Assembly (NCBI RefSeq): GCF_003143775.1
Contig: NZ_QFRJ01000007.1
Coordinates: 1 to 64,000, forward strand
DNA: 64,000 nt
Source of the DNA: Brumimicrobium oceani
GTDB taxonomy: Bacteria; Bacteroidota; Bacteroidia; Flavobacteriales_D; Crocinitomicaceae
Direction of reading: 5' to 3'
Shown: piece by piece, positions 42,061 to 51,120 of the stretch
Layout of the letters: each line of letters opens with the position of its first letter
Numbering within the stretch: position 1 is the first letter of the stretch
Notes under the pieces: generated by a model
Told to the model about the DNA's origin: nothing
Database searches by the model: none
The model's input: only the letters and a program-made list of their open reading frames with translations
Position numbers and translations under genes: made by a program

Positions 42061-44868
42061 CTAGTGCGCATCCAACCAATTCCCGGCAAATTCCATTTCA
42101 ATATCCAATGGAACAACCAATTCCACTGCGCCTTCCATTTCTTCTTTTACGATTTTTGAAACAATGTCTTTTTCAGATTTCAACACATCAAAAACCAATT
42201 CATCATGCACTTGAAGTAACATTCTTGAAGTAAGGTTTTGTTCCTTCATTTTATTGTAAATATTAATCATTGCCACTTTGATAATGTCGGCAGCGCTACC
42301 TTGAATTGGTGCGTTAATGGCATTTCTTTCGGCAAAACCTCTTACAATGGCGTTTTTGGAATGAATATCTGGCAAATAACGACGGCGTTTCATGATGGTT
42401 TCCACATATCCTTTTTCTTTGGCGTCTTCCTTCACTTTTTCCATGTAGGCTTTTATTGTAGGATATTGTGCAAAATAACTGTCAATAATTGATTTCGATT
42501 CTTTCCTGGAAATTCCTAAAGTTTGAGATAATCCAAATACGGATTGACCATAAATAATTCCAAAGTTGACGGCTTTTGCATTGCTTCTTTGCTCTCGACT
42601 CACTTCGTTGATGTCAACACCAAAAACTTTTGCTGCAGTAGCTGCGTGAATATCATGACCGTTTTGGAAAGCTTCAATCATGTTTTTATCTTCACTCAAA
42701 GCAGCAATAATGCGCAATTCTATTTGAGAATAATCGGCAGCCATGAGGTAATAATCGTCATTCTTCGCTACAAAAGCTTTCCTAATTTCTCGTCCTTTTG
42801 GCGTTCGGATCGGAATGTTCTGCAAGTTTGGATTTGTAGAACTTAATCTTCCTGTTGCTGCAACAGTTTGCATGTAATGTGTATGCAATCTTCCGTCATG
42901 TTCGTCAACCAAAGTCGGTAAAGGATCAACATAAGTATTTTTCAATTTTCTTAAAGAACGATAGTCTAAAATCAAGGGGATAATTTCGTGATCGTTTACA
43001 TGTTTTTGAAGTGTGTCTTCCGATGTTGAATATTGTCCTGTTTTGGTTTTCTTTGGTTTTTTGGCAATTTCAAGTTTCTCAAATAAAATATCACCTAATT
43101 GTTTTGGTGAAGCTAAATTGAATTCTTCTCCTGCCAATTCAATTACCTTTTCCTCGATTTCATTTAACGAAATTTCTAACTCTTCAGAAAATGTTTTCAA
43201 ACTTTCAATATCCAGCTGAATCCCTTCTTGTTCCATTGCTTTCAAAACAGAAGTCAAAGGCATTTCTATATTGTAAAACAAATCTTTAAGGTGGTCTTTC
43301 TGAATTTCTGGTTCAAAAAGTTCCTTCAATTGCCAAGTAATATCCGCATCTTCACAAGCATAATCTACGATGTCTTTTTGATCGATATCGCGCATAGATT
43401 TTTGGTTTTTCCCTTTCTTGCCAATCAAATTTTCAATAGGGAAAGTGGTGTATTTTAAATAATACTCCGCCAAATCATCCATTCCATGTTTGCTGTCAGG
43501 AGAAAGCAAGTAATGTGCAATCATCGTGTCAAAACGAGGACCTCTTAGCTTAATTCCATAGCGATTTATTACTTGTTCGTCATATTTTATGTTGTGCGCT
43601 ACTTTCTCTACTTTTTCCGAACTAAAGAAAGGTTCAAAAAGTGTCAGTAATTTTTTAGCAGCGTCAAAATCTTCTGGGAAAGGAACATAATAAGCTTCCT
43701 TTGCTTTAAATGAAAAAGCTATTCCCACTAAATCAGCATTTCTAGCTTCTAAACTATTCGTCTCTGTGTCAAAACAAACTGATTTTTGCTTTAAAAGAGT
43801 TTCTAAAAGCTCTTTTTGGTCTTTTTCAGATTCAACGAAATGGTAATTTGCTTTTTCTGTTTCTAAGGATTTCATTTCATCGCTAGAAACAGCTTCATGT
43901 TGCTCTGGGGTTGCTGGCGAACCAAATAAATCCAATTGACCGTTATCCACTCCAGCATTATCTGCCGTAATTACCAACTCTTCTCCAAGAACACGTTTAG
44001 CAATTCCTCTGAATTCTAATTCAGTAAATATTTCACGGATTTTCTCTTCATCATGTGGACAAATTTCTAAATCTTCGGCATCAAAAACCACGTCAACATC
44101 TGTGATAATTGTCGCTAAACTTTTCGAAAGAATTCCTTGTTCTTTAAAATTGATCACATTCTCTTTTTGCTTTCCTTTGAGTTGGTCAACATTTTCAAAA
44201 AGACCTTCCATTGATCCGTATTGTTTAATCAACTTCTTGGCTGTTTTTTCTCCAATGCCAGGAATACCCGGAATATTATCCGAGGCATCTCCCCACATTC
44301 CGAGAATATCAATCACTTGCAAAGGATCTTCAACTTCAAATTTTTCTTGGATTTCGGGAACGCCCCAAACCTCGGCTGGTTTTTTACCACGGCCCGGTTT
44401 GTACATGAATATATTTTCCGAAACCAACTGACCAAAATCCTTATCGGGCGTCATCATATAAGTTTTGAAACCTTCCTTTTCAGCCATTTTCGCCAAAGTT
44501 CCAATCACATCATCCGCTTCATATCCTTCTTTCATCAAGATTGGAATTTTAAAAGCTTCGATAATTCGCTTTATGGGTTCAATCATATTGCGAATGTCTT
44601 CGGGCATTTTTTCACGTTGCGCCTTATATTCTGCATATTCTTCAATACGATTTGTTGCTCCTCCTGGAGGGTCAAAAACCACGGCAATATGTGTTGGTTC
44701 TTCTTTCTTTATGACATCCAACATGGCATTTGTAAATCCAAAAGCTGCGGAGGTATTTTCTCCTTTGGAGTTCATCCTAGGGTTTTTGAAAAAAGCAAAA
44801 TAAGACCTATAAATCAAGGCGAAAGCATCAAGTAAGAAAAGTTTTTTATCCGTTTTTGGAGTGAGCAT
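42061..44868 (-). CDS. polA: DNA polymerase I
   Basis: The 935-residue protein is started at ATG 44868 (an upstream ATG adds 9 residues). It fills gaps and removes RNA primers. It has a 5'-3' exonuclease domain (about 1-280; LFLLDAFALIYRS, TPDKDFGQLVS), a complete 3'-5' exonuclease (FDTETNSLE, HNIKYDEQVI, YACEDADITW) and the polymerase with motifs A (ADYSQIELRIIA), B (RSNAKAVNFGIIYGQ) and C (QVHDELVFDV). All catalytic residues appear intact. It is monocistronic; a TATCTTTG -7 box is 25 nt upstream. Confidence 0.96.
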   Translation of the reverse strand: MLTPKTDKKLFLLDAFALIYRSYFAFFKNPRMNSKGENTSAAFGFTNAMLDVIKKEEPTHIAVVFDPPGGATNRIEEYAEYKAQREKMPEDIRNMIEPIKRIIEAFKIPILMKEGYEADDVIGTLAKMAEKEGFKTYMMTPDKDFGQLVSENIFMYKPGRGKKPAEVWGVPEIQEKFEVEDPLQVIDILGMWGDASDNIPGIPGIGEKTAKKLIKQYGSMEGLFENVDQLKGKQKENVINFKEQGILSKSLATIITDVDVVFDAEDLEICPHDEEKIREIFTELEFRGIAKRVLGEELVITADNAGVDNGQLDLFGSPATPEQHEAVSSDEMKSLETEKANYHFVESEKDQKELLETLLKQKSVCFDTETNSLEARNADLVGIAFSFKAKEAYYVPFPEDFDAAKKLLTLFEPFFSSEKVEKVAHNIKYDEQVINRYGIKLRGPRFDTMIAHYLLSPDSKHGMDDLAEYYLKYTTFPIENLIGKKGKNQKSMRDIDQKDIVDYACEDADITWQLKELFEPEIQKDHLKDLFYNIEMPLTSVLKAMEQEGIQLDIESLKTFSEELEISLNEIEEKVIELAGEEFNLASPKQLGDILFEKLEIAKKPKKTKTGQYSTSEDTLQKHVNDHEIIPLILDYRSLRKLKNTYVDPLPTLVDEHDGRLHTHYMQTVAATGRLSSTNPNLQNIPIRTPKGREIRKAFVAKNDDYYLMAADYSQIELRIIAALSEDKNMIEAFQNGHDIHAATAAKVFGVDINEVSREQRSNAKAVNFGIIYGQSVFGLSQTLGISRKESKSIIDSYFAQYPTIKAYMEKVKEDAKEKGYVETIMKRRRYLPDIHSKNAIVRGFAERNAINAPIQGSAADIIKVAMINIYNKMKEQNLTSRMLLQVHDELVFDVLKSEKDIVSKIVKEEMEGAVELVVPLDIEMEFAGNWLDAH

Positions 44869-44892
44869 ATATGTAAAAATTTGATTTGAAAT

Positions 44893-44900
44893 CAAAGATA
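44893..44900 (-). promoter_or_regulatory. -7 element of polA
   Basis: The minus strand reads TATCTTTG, 24 nt before the ATG at 44868. No TTG was found at -33. Confidence 0.4.
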
Positions 44901-44923
44901 GCTTTTTTAATGGGAAAATTTTT

Positions 44924-45087
44924 AATTACGAATGGGATCAATTACGAATTACGAATTTGGAAGAGGGCAAATGGAAATTAACATAAAAAAAAATGAATTA
45001 TTATATCTATTTATGTATCTTAATTGGAAATATCTGAAAATTATGAGTACAACAATTCGTAATTCGTAATTGAAAATTTCGTAATTT
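44924..45087. repeat. Head-to-head ATTCGTAATT iterons, left of four-helix gene
   Basis: AATTACGAATGGGATCAATT and ACGAATTACGAATTT on the left (44924-44958) face ACAATTCGTAATTCGTAATT and GAAAATTTCGTAATT on the right (45051-45087). The spacer holds a short AT-rich stretch. The right half ends 18 nt before the gene's ATG. Confidence 0.7.
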
Positions 45088-45105
45088 TTTAAAAACCTAA
45101 ATCAC

Positions 45106-45456
45106 ATGAAAGAAAACGTTATTCAAGTAAAGAGCTATGCTTTTTCATTAAAAATCATCCAAGCATTCAAATTTCTGCAATACGAGAAAAAGGAGTATGT
45201 TTTAAGTAAACAAATCCTGCGTTCGGGCACATCAATTGGAGCGAATGTAGAGGAAGCTATCGGTGGTCAATCTAGAAAAGACTTCTTCGCTAAATTGACA
45301 ATTTCGTATAAAGAAGCAAGAGAAACTAAATATTGGGTTCGGCTTTTAAGAGACTCTCATTATTTGCCCATTGAACTAAGTAGAGATTTATTAAAAGATG
45401 TTGATGAAATTCTAAGAATAATTGGAAGCATTCAAAAAACCATGAGAAGCAGTTAG
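45106..45456 (+). CDS. Four-helix-bundle protein (23S rRNA IVP/Avd-like), second copy
   Basis: The 116-residue protein shows the TIGR02436 pattern: SYAFSLKIIQAFKFLQYEKK (helix 1), ILRSGTSIGANVEEAIGGQS (hallmark loop), FFAKLTISYKEARETKYWV (helix 3) and a basic C-terminal helix. It is only distantly related to the copy at 19.8 kb: the hallmark there is AAYSIPSNISEG. Both flanks carry ATTCGTAATT head-to-head arrays (44924-45087 and 45459-45540), a different repeat from that of the other copy. Confidence 0.88.
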   Translation: MKENVIQVKSYAFSLKIIQAFKFLQYEKKEYVLSKQILRSGTSIGANVEEAIGGQSRKDFFAKLTISYKEARETKYWVRLLRDSHYLPIELSRDLLKDVDEILRIIGSIQKTMRSS

Positions 45457-45458
45457 AT

Positions 45459-45540
45459 AATTACGAATTGAATCAAATACGAATTACGAATTTTTACGAT
45501 GCGCAGCAATTCGTAATTCGTAATTAAAAAATTCGTAATT
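45459..45540. repeat. Head-to-head ATTCGTAATT iterons, right of four-helix gene
   Basis: AATTACGAATTGAATCAAAT and ACGAATTACGAATTT (to about 45495) face CAATTCGTAATTCGTAATT and AAAAAATTCGTAATT. It starts 2 nt after the stop codon. It mirrors the left array closely, including the ATCAA spacer between the first two units. Confidence 0.72.
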
Positions 45541-45621
45541 ATTTTGTATCAAGGCATTAGTTTCTTATTGGATACCACTTTCTAAAAGGAAAGGCATAGC
45601 TAATGTGAAGCACCTATCAAT

Positions 45622-45629
45622 TACCTTTG
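45622..45629 (+). promoter_or_regulatory. -7 element of the DoxX-like gene
   Basis: TACCTTTG matches TAnnTTTG and lies 33 nt before the ATG. No clear TTG at -33. Confidence 0.4.
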
Positions 45630-45661
45630 CGCTCTAATAATTTACTAAAAACAATTTTGAC

Positions 45662-46036
45662 ATGAAAAATTACAAATTAATGTTTTGGATATCAACAGGC
45701 TTGTTTTCTGCCTTTATGCTATTTAGCGCTTATGGATATCTTACATCCGAAGAAATGAAGGGAGCCTTTATCCACTTTGGTTTTCCTGCAGATTTCTTTA
45801 GAATACAACTTGCTGTTTTCAAAGTTTTAGGAGTATTAGCATTGGTACTGCCTTTTGTACCAAGAACATTAAAATCTTTTGCTTACGCAGGATTTGCTAT
45901 TAACCTTATTTCTGCCCTAATTGCACATATTGCAAATGGTTATCACTCTTATGGTTTAATTATTTTTGCAGTAATTACTATAACTCTTTCCTATTTTTCT
46001 TATTTGAAACTTCAAAAGGAGGTTACACTTGCTTAG
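45662..46036 (+). CDS. DoxX-like membrane protein
   Basis: The 124-residue protein has four hydrophobic helices (about 8-26, 48-66, 74-96 and 99-117), the layout of the DoxX/DoxX_2 family. The segment FPADFFRIQLAVFKVLGVLA between helices is typical. Members are small redox- or stress-linked membrane proteins; substrate unknown. It is single and ends at a strong terminator. Confidence 0.82.
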   Translation: MKNYKLMFWISTGLFSAFMLFSAYGYLTSEEMKGAFIHFGFPADFFRIQLAVFKVLGVLALVLPFVPRTLKSFAYAGFAINLISALIAHIANGYHSYGLIIFAVITITLSYFSYLKLQKEVTLA

Positions 46037-46121
46037 GCAGAAGATTTAAAATTATTTAATCACAATATAAAAGTGTGAAATCGATAGAAATTAGAAATTC
46101 ATTATTGTGTAAGCATTAAAA

Positions 46122-46160
46122 AAAAAACAGGATGAAATCATTAAGATCATCCTGTTTTTT
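46122..46160. terminator. Perfect bidirectional terminator
   Basis: AAAAAACAGGATGA (46122-46135) pairs perfectly with TCATCCTGTTTTTT (46147-46160). Both sides carry a T-run on the respective strand. It separates the convergent DoxX-like and patatin genes. Confidence 0.85.
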
Positions 46161-46232
46161 GTTTTGAACAAATGCAGACTATCCGTCAAAAAAGCACTTT
46201 TTAAAAAACCTTTAATCCACTTCTTAAAGCTT

Positions 46233-47000
46233 TTATTTTAACTTTTTGTAATTGTTTTCCTCCAAACTTTTAACAGCTGCTTCGTAGCCTACTTTAAAAA
46301 TAGCATCAATATTATTCATTTCAAAAACAGCATAGTCACCTAGCTCTTGAGGGGAAATTACGAAGTCACAAGCGCCAAATTTGTTGATTGAATCTGAAGT
46401 GGCCCTTATTTTTAATGCTCTTGTTACTACTGAATAGGAGTGCTTTAATTCCTGTATATCAATTTGCTTTAGTGAGTTGATAAAAACTCCAATGATTTTA
46501 TCACATGAATTTGTGAGTGGTTCAACCGGGAAGTTATTTAATACTCCGCCGTCTATATAATATGAACCGTCTACTTCTGTAGGTGTAAAAACTCCTGGAA
46601 ATGAGGATGAAGCGATTATGGCCCTTATGAGCTGACCTTCGCTGAAAATTTTTAAATCACCTGTTAGTATGTCTGTGGCGGTAATAAATAAGGGTTTATT
46701 TAAATCATTGAAATTATCTATTGGGAAGTAGTTTTTTAGATCATCATAAAACTTTTCAGTGTCTAAAAAGCCGGGTTTGCTAAAAGCATATCTTTTGGCG
46801 TGAAAAACAGAGGTTTCTTTTAGGAACTCTAGCATTTTTGTCCAATGAATTCCTTTCGCATACATAGCGCCCACAATTGCCCCAACACTTGCTCCTGCAA
46901 TGTGAGTAGCGGAAATTCCATATTCTTCAAAAGCCTTTAAAACTCCAATGTGCGCTGCACCTCTAGCGCCTCCTCCAGATAAAACTAAGCCAATTTTCAT
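46233..47000 (-). CDS. Patatin-like phospholipase
   Basis: The 255-residue protein has the oxyanion loop SGGGARGAAHIGVL (8-21), catalytic Ser38 in GASVG (G-x-S-x-G) and catalytic Asp in DGGVLNNFPVEPL (about 150). It is the minimal patatin/RssA-type form without a beta-barrel. It likely hydrolyses acyl esters of phospholipids in the cytosol or at the inner membrane. It is monocistronic. Confidence 0.92.
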   Translation of the reverse strand: MKIGLVLSGGGARGAAHIGVLKAFEEYGISATHIAGASVGAIVGAMYAKGIHWTKMLEFLKETSVFHAKRYAFSKPGFLDTEKFYDDLKNYFPIDNFNDLNKPLFITATDILTGDLKIFSEGQLIRAIIASSSFPGVFTPTEVDGSYYIDGGVLNNFPVEPLTNSCDKIIGVFINSLKQIDIQELKHSYSVVTRALKIRATSDSINKFGACDFVISPQELGDYAVFEMNNIDAIFKVGYEAAVKSLEENNYKKLK

Positions 47001-47160
47001 GTTGTTTTCTTCACTTTATTCTTTTGTATAAATGTATTGTAGGGAAGTTTGCTTCCTGTTGTAATGAAATTTCTGCTTTCGTTTATTAAGCGTCCTACAA
47101 TATGCTATCAAAATAATTTACGGTGACATTAAAATTACAAATTTCCCCCTTTAAAATTAA

Positions 47161-48234
47161 TTATTTATCGTCTTTAAATTTTTCATACATGGTTCCAAAA
47201 TGGGATTCAATGAATAAGTCAAAAGGAATTTCCTCTTGTTTAATAAAGCCTTTATTTTTCAATTTCCCTTCTGAAACTAAATCTACTACCGCAGAAATGC
47301 TACAGGCTGTGGTCCAGCTAATGGCTCTCCAGTCTTTTCCTTCTATTTCGATGTTTCTATAAGATTCACTGAATTCTTTTCTTCTTAACTGACCATCAAT
47401 TTTTCCTTCTACCGCAGCATAAACCAAAACGATATCGTCATCAACTAAAGGTAAAGCATTCATCAATATTTCTTTGGCTGTTTTTCTGTCGTTTTTTAAA
47501 CCAAGATCGTAAAGCAAAAGCTTCATTCCATCGCGGTGACCAGGATAGCGCATGGTTTTGTAGTTCAAAGTGTCTACTTTTCCGTCTAAAGTTGCGCACA
47601 TTGTTCCTAAACCACCAGAGGTAGAAAATGCTTCGTATTGGCGACCGTTGATGTTGATAGATTCTACATCGTCGAGGGAACTCACCATTTTACGTTCTCC
47701 GTTGTGAATGACTTCAGCGTCATTGATGTATTCATTGATTACACCGTCTGCGCTCCAAGTAAAACTGTAGCCCAACTGTCCCATCGGGTGAAGAGGAAGC
47801 GCCCCAACTCTTAATTTTACGGCACGAATTTCAGAGAATTGATTGTACAATCCTGCGCCTAAAATCCCAATAAATCCTGGAGCCAATCCACATTGCGGCG
47901 CCATGACAGCTTTACTATTTTTTGCCATTTCTTGAATAGCATTCAGCGTTGGGACATCCTCCGTTAAATCAAAATAATGAACACCTATATCTGCTGCAGT
48001 TTGGGCAATCTTAATGTTCAAAAAGTAAGGCAAACAAGAAACAATTGCTTGTTTATCTTTAAGGAATTCACGAATGGTTTTGTCTATTGAAACATCGCCT
48101 ATTTTAATTTCAAAGGAAAACTCTTCATTGGATTTCGCCTGATCCATTCCTTCAACTTCATACTTTGTACTCAATAAAGTAGCTACAAGACTCCCTACTT
48201 TTCCTAATCCTAAAACACCTATTTTCTTTATCAT
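47161..48234 (-). CDS. Saccharopine dehydrogenase-like protein
   Basis: The 357-residue product from ATG 48234 (a longer frame adds 6 residues) has the Rossmann motif KIGVLGLGKVGSLVATLL and the APQCGLAPGFIGILGAGLY block, then a C-terminal domain with SFTWSADGVINEYINDAEV and GLGTMCATLDGKVDTLNYK. This is the saccharopine dehydrogenase/LYS9-type family in lysine catabolism or a related N-alkyl amino-acid dehydrogenase. No lysine-ketoglutarate reductase is nearby. Confidence 0.85.
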   Translation of the reverse strand: MIKKIGVLGLGKVGSLVATLLSTKYEVEGMDQAKSNEEFSFEIKIGDVSIDKTIREFLKDKQAIVSCLPYFLNIKIAQTAADIGVHYFDLTEDVPTLNAIQEMAKNSKAVMAPQCGLAPGFIGILGAGLYNQFSEIRAVKLRVGALPLHPMGQLGYSFTWSADGVINEYINDAEVIHNGERKMVSSLDDVESININGRQYEAFSTSGGLGTMCATLDGKVDTLNYKTMRYPGHRDGMKLLLYDLGLKNDRKTAKEILMNALPLVDDDIVLVYAAVEGKIDGQLRRKEFSESYRNIEIEGKDWRAISWTTACSISAVVDLVSEGKLKNKGFIKQEEIPFDLFIESHFGTMYEKFKDDK

Positions 48235-48414
48235 CGTTTTATAATTTTGCAATGATCCGTTTTTAACCTGAAAATGATCTTTCAGTTTAATGACTTAGTT
48301 CGAAATTTACAAGTTTTATTTGATTAAAAGGAGTGTTTAATAAAAATCAATATCGCCCTCAAGTTTACTGAGCAATGGGAGAGGTGAATAATTCTGCTAG
48401 ACACTTACCTATTA

Positions 48415-48452
48415 AAAATCCGCGAAGATCCGCGCTCCATTACATCGAAAGG
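48415..48452. repeat. Dispersed CCGCG-TTCCATTA repeat, copy 2
   Basis: AAATCCGCGAAGATCCGCGC then TCCATTACATCGAAAGG. Related copies lie at 4690-4753 and 58375-58425. Confidence 0.55.
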
Positions 48453-48467
48453 TTTACCTCTCAAAAC

Positions 48468-49349
48468 TTATTCCCCCTGTTTTCTTATCAATTCTAAATT
48501 ACTTATTTCGATGACATAAGGCTTGTATGACTCTGCCAAAGTTAAACTCTCCTCAGACAAAATATTCCAAAATTTTACTGTTAAACCTTTCTCTCTTGCT
48601 TGATTTATAATTTCAGAGTTTACTGTGGAATCATGAAGGTTTATTGATAATCCATCCAAGTTTTTTGAGTGAGCCAAGTCTATTTTCTCGTTCAATTTAT
48701 CGATTACTAAATAATAACATTGAAATGTTTCATCTAATTGTTTCAGACGCTCAAAAATAGGAGTGTAGACCGTTTCCGCAATAATTTGATTTTTGATATC
48801 ATACTTTATTGCTAATTCGTAAAGCGCTTCGGCCAGCTCTTTTTGATATTGATGATCTACATTGCTGTTCTCGACGCATTCAGATTCAAAATACCCCTTA
48901 ATGTCAAGTGTAAGTATTTTCTCTTTGCTTTTAGAAAAGACCTCAAAAACTTCCTCTAATTTATAGAGTCTATCCACCACTCCGTCTCTATTGATTTTTA
49001 GTTTTTCAAGAATACTATCGGGTGTTTGAAGTACGCAATAATAATTCCCTGAATCAACCAAGGCCTGTGAATTTTTGTCAAGATGAGTAAATAGGCCATC
49101 ATGAAAAACCCAAAGTGTTTTGGAACTGCTCATTTGTATATCAACTTCTGCACCGTCCACATATTTGAGCACTTCAATAATGCCGGGCAAAGTGTTTTCA
49201 ATAAATCCATCGTTTACGCCAACGCCTGTTGCTCTATGGCCAATGATCAAAGCGTTATCATAGGTTTTTACTGCTCTTTCCTCCGAACAAGAGGAAAGGA
49301 GAAATGCAAAGAACAGGATGATGAAAATTAGTCCATTTTTAATGTGCAT
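48468..49349 (-). CDS. Glycerophosphodiester phosphodiesterase-like lipoprotein
   Basis: The 293-residue protein has a lipobox (FLLSSC, Cys near 21) and a GDPD TIM-barrel pattern: ALIIGHRATGVG, the FIENTLPGI motif (E-N-T), DGAEVDIQMSSSKTLWVFHD. Catalytic His, Glu and Asp are present. It hydrolyses glycerophosphodiesters to sn-glycerol 3-phosphate and an alcohol, or a related lipid head group. It is anchored outside the inner membrane or on the outer membrane. Specificity is uncertain. Confidence 0.85.
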   Translation of the reverse strand: MHIKNGLIFIILFFAFLLSSCSEERAVKTYDNALIIGHRATGVGVNDGFIENTLPGIIEVLKYVDGAEVDIQMSSSKTLWVFHDGLFTHLDKNSQALVDSGNYYCVLQTPDSILEKLKINRDGVVDRLYKLEEVFEVFSKSKEKILTLDIKGYFESECVENSNVDHQYQKELAEALYELAIKYDIKNQIIAETVYTPIFERLKQLDETFQCYYLVIDKLNEKIDLAHSKNLDGLSINLHDSTVNSEIINQAREKGLTVKFWNILSEESLTLAESYKPYVIEISNLELIRKQGE

Positions 49350-49435
49350 AATTCAAGTTTTGGAAAGAGAGTAACGCTTGTTATATTGGGTTTTCACTTT
49401 GCTTTTGTAAGCTAGCGTTGTTTTAACTTCACCAA

Positions 49436-50713
49436 TTATGAAATTGAGTTTTTCAAAATTTCCCCAAAGCGATAAACATCTTCAAACGAATTATACAATG
49501 GAACTGGAGCAATACGGATTACATTGGGTTCTCTCCAATCTGCAATAACACCTTCTTTGGTCATGGCATCAAATAAATCCTTTCCTTGTCCATGGGCCAA
49601 AATGCTTAACTGAGAACCTCTTTCTTTAGGATTTTTTGGAGTAATAATTTCAAAATTTGCATTGTCTGATCCATTTGAAACTTCATTAATTACAAACTCC
49701 AAATAAGCTGTTAAATCATCTCGTTTTTTACTAATTGTTTGCATTCCTACTTCATTAAAAATATCTAGTGATGCATTATGCGCCGCCATTCCTAGGACAG
49801 GAGCGTTACTTAACTGCCAAGATTCTGCTGTTTGAATTGGTTGAAATTCGGGTTGCATTTTAAAACGTGTTGCTTTATCATGACCCCACCAACCTGCAAA
49901 ACGTGGTAAATCGTCGTTGGTAACATGTTTTTCGTGAACAAATAGTCCAGCAACTCCACCTGGACTAGAATTCAAATATTTATAAGTACACCACGCTGCG
50001 AAGTCTACATTCCAATCGTGGAGTGAAAGTTCAACGTTTCCTGCTGCGTGAGCTAAATCGAAACCAACTTTTGCACCTACTTTATGTCCAGCTTCGGTGA
50101 TGGTTTTCATATCAAAAAGTTGACCTGTGTAATAATTCATTCCACCAATCATAACCATTGCCAATTCATTGCCTAATTCGTTGATTTTAGAGATAATATC
50201 TTCGTGTCTCAATAAATGTTCGCCTTCTCGAGGGAATATTTCAACGATGGCTTCGTCTATGGAGTAACCATGAAATTTAACTTGCGATTGCAATGCATAT
50301 TGGTCGGATGGAAAAGCTTTCCCTTCGCATAAAATCTTGATGCGTTTTCCTTTGGGTTGGTAAAAAGAAGCCATCAATAAATGCAAGTTCGTAGTTAATG
50401 AATGCGTGATGACTACTTCTTTATTGCTTGCTCCAACAATTTTTGCTGCTTTTTCTGTGAGAATTTCATGGTATGAAAACCAAGGATTTTTTGCATCAAA
50501 ATGTCCTTCAACACCCCATTTTGCCCAATCGTTCAATTCTTGCTGAATGTAGCTTTGTGTTCTTTTAGGTTGCAATCCTAAAGAGTTTCCCGTAAAATAG
50601 ACCACAGGTTTCTCATGGAAATCAGGAATATAAAATTCGTCTCTCCATTTTCTTAATGGATCGTTTTGGTCTTTTTCTTGTGCAAAAGCGAGAGTGTTTT
50701 GGTATTTGGACAT
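49436..50713 (-). CDS. kynU: Kynureninase
   Basis: The 425-residue PLP enzyme cleaves kynurenine to anthranilate and alanine in tryptophan breakdown. Features include [19 protein letters not shown], the EALAK-like substrate part, [13 protein letters not shown] (PLP-binding Asp and following), and the Schiff-base lysine in [12 protein letters not shown] (about 243). Length is normal (about 420). No tdo or kynA gene is near. It is divergent from hemL across a 53-bp repeat array. Confidence 0.93.
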   Translation of the reverse strand: MSKYQNTLAFAQEKDQNDPLRKWRDEFYIPDFHEKPVVYFTGNSLGLQPKRTQSYIQQELNDWAKWGVEGHFDAKNPWFSYHEILTEKAAKIVGASNKEVVITHSLTTNLHLLMASFYQPKGKRIKILCEGKAFPSDQYALQSQVKFHGYSIDEAIVEIFPREGEHLLRHEDIISKINELGNELAMVMIGGMNYYTGQLFDMKTITEAGHKVGAKVGFDLAHAAGNVELSLHDWNVDFAAWCTYKYLNSSPGGVAGLFVHEKHVTNDDLPRFAGWWGHDKATRFKMQPEFQPIQTAESWQLSNAPVLGMAAHNASLDIFNEVGMQTISKKRDDLTAYLEFVINEVSNGSDNANFEIITPKNPKERGSQLSILAHGQGKDLFDAMTKEGVIADWREPNVIRIAPVPLYNSFEDVYRFGEILKNSIS

Positions 50714-50805
50714 TATTTGAGTGTTTTTGTTATCGAATCCGAAAAATATAAAATTAAACAGTAGCGTTCTATAAAAATTTAGAAAATGTACATATGCGAG
50801 AGTAG

Positions 50806-50948
50806 TATTTATGCCTAAAATAATATAGATAAATACAATTATAAAAAACTATATCTGTATTTATCTCGGTTTATCAGATAGATAAATACAATTATAAAAA
50901 ACTATATCTGTATTTATGTCTCAAAAAGTAATAGATAAATACAAATAG
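50806..50948. repeat. 53-bp tandem array with internal inverted repeats (kynU-hemL divergent region)
   Basis: A 40-nt block starting ATAGATAAATACAATTATAA is identical at 50825-50864 and 50878-50917; the next copy begins at 50931 and is partial, so the period is exactly 53. A partial half-unit precedes at about 50806. Each copy is itself an imperfect inverted repeat: AGATAAATACA at one end and TGTATTTAT(C/G)T at the other. It lies about 60 to 200 nt upstream of both genes and could be an operator array. The rest of 50714-51120 has no gene. Confidence 0.75.
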
Positions 50949-51090
50949 CAAGATTGGGAATAACATCTTTTTAAAAGAAATATTCTTCACAGAAATATTT
51001 GATTTTTTAAGTGAAAGTTCTCTTTAAGAAATCAAACATTCAAATCAACATTATTCATTCATAAAGCTCACAAATCTCCCAAGGAATCAT

Positions 51091-51098
51091 TAAGTTTG
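51091..51098 (+). promoter_or_regulatory. -7 element of hemL
   Basis: TAAGTTTG fits TAnnTTTG, 23 nt before the ATG. It lies about 140 nt downstream of the repeat array. No -33 TTG was found. Confidence 0.4.
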
Positions 51099-51120
51099 TG
51101 GTAAATCAAAATTGTTCAAA

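Noticed and set aside
44221-44835. 204-residue plus-strand ORF inside polA
   Set aside because: Antisense shadow of the polymerase gene; no family signature and codon use is the complement of polA.
19833-45456. 23S rRNA intervening-sequence proteins
   Set aside because: Both intact genes lie in ordinary intergenic DNA; there is no rRNA in the window.
50825-50948. Tandem repeat resembling a CRISPR array
   Set aside because: Period is 53 with 40-nt identity and only about 13-nt varying gaps, too short for spacers; no cas gene is near.
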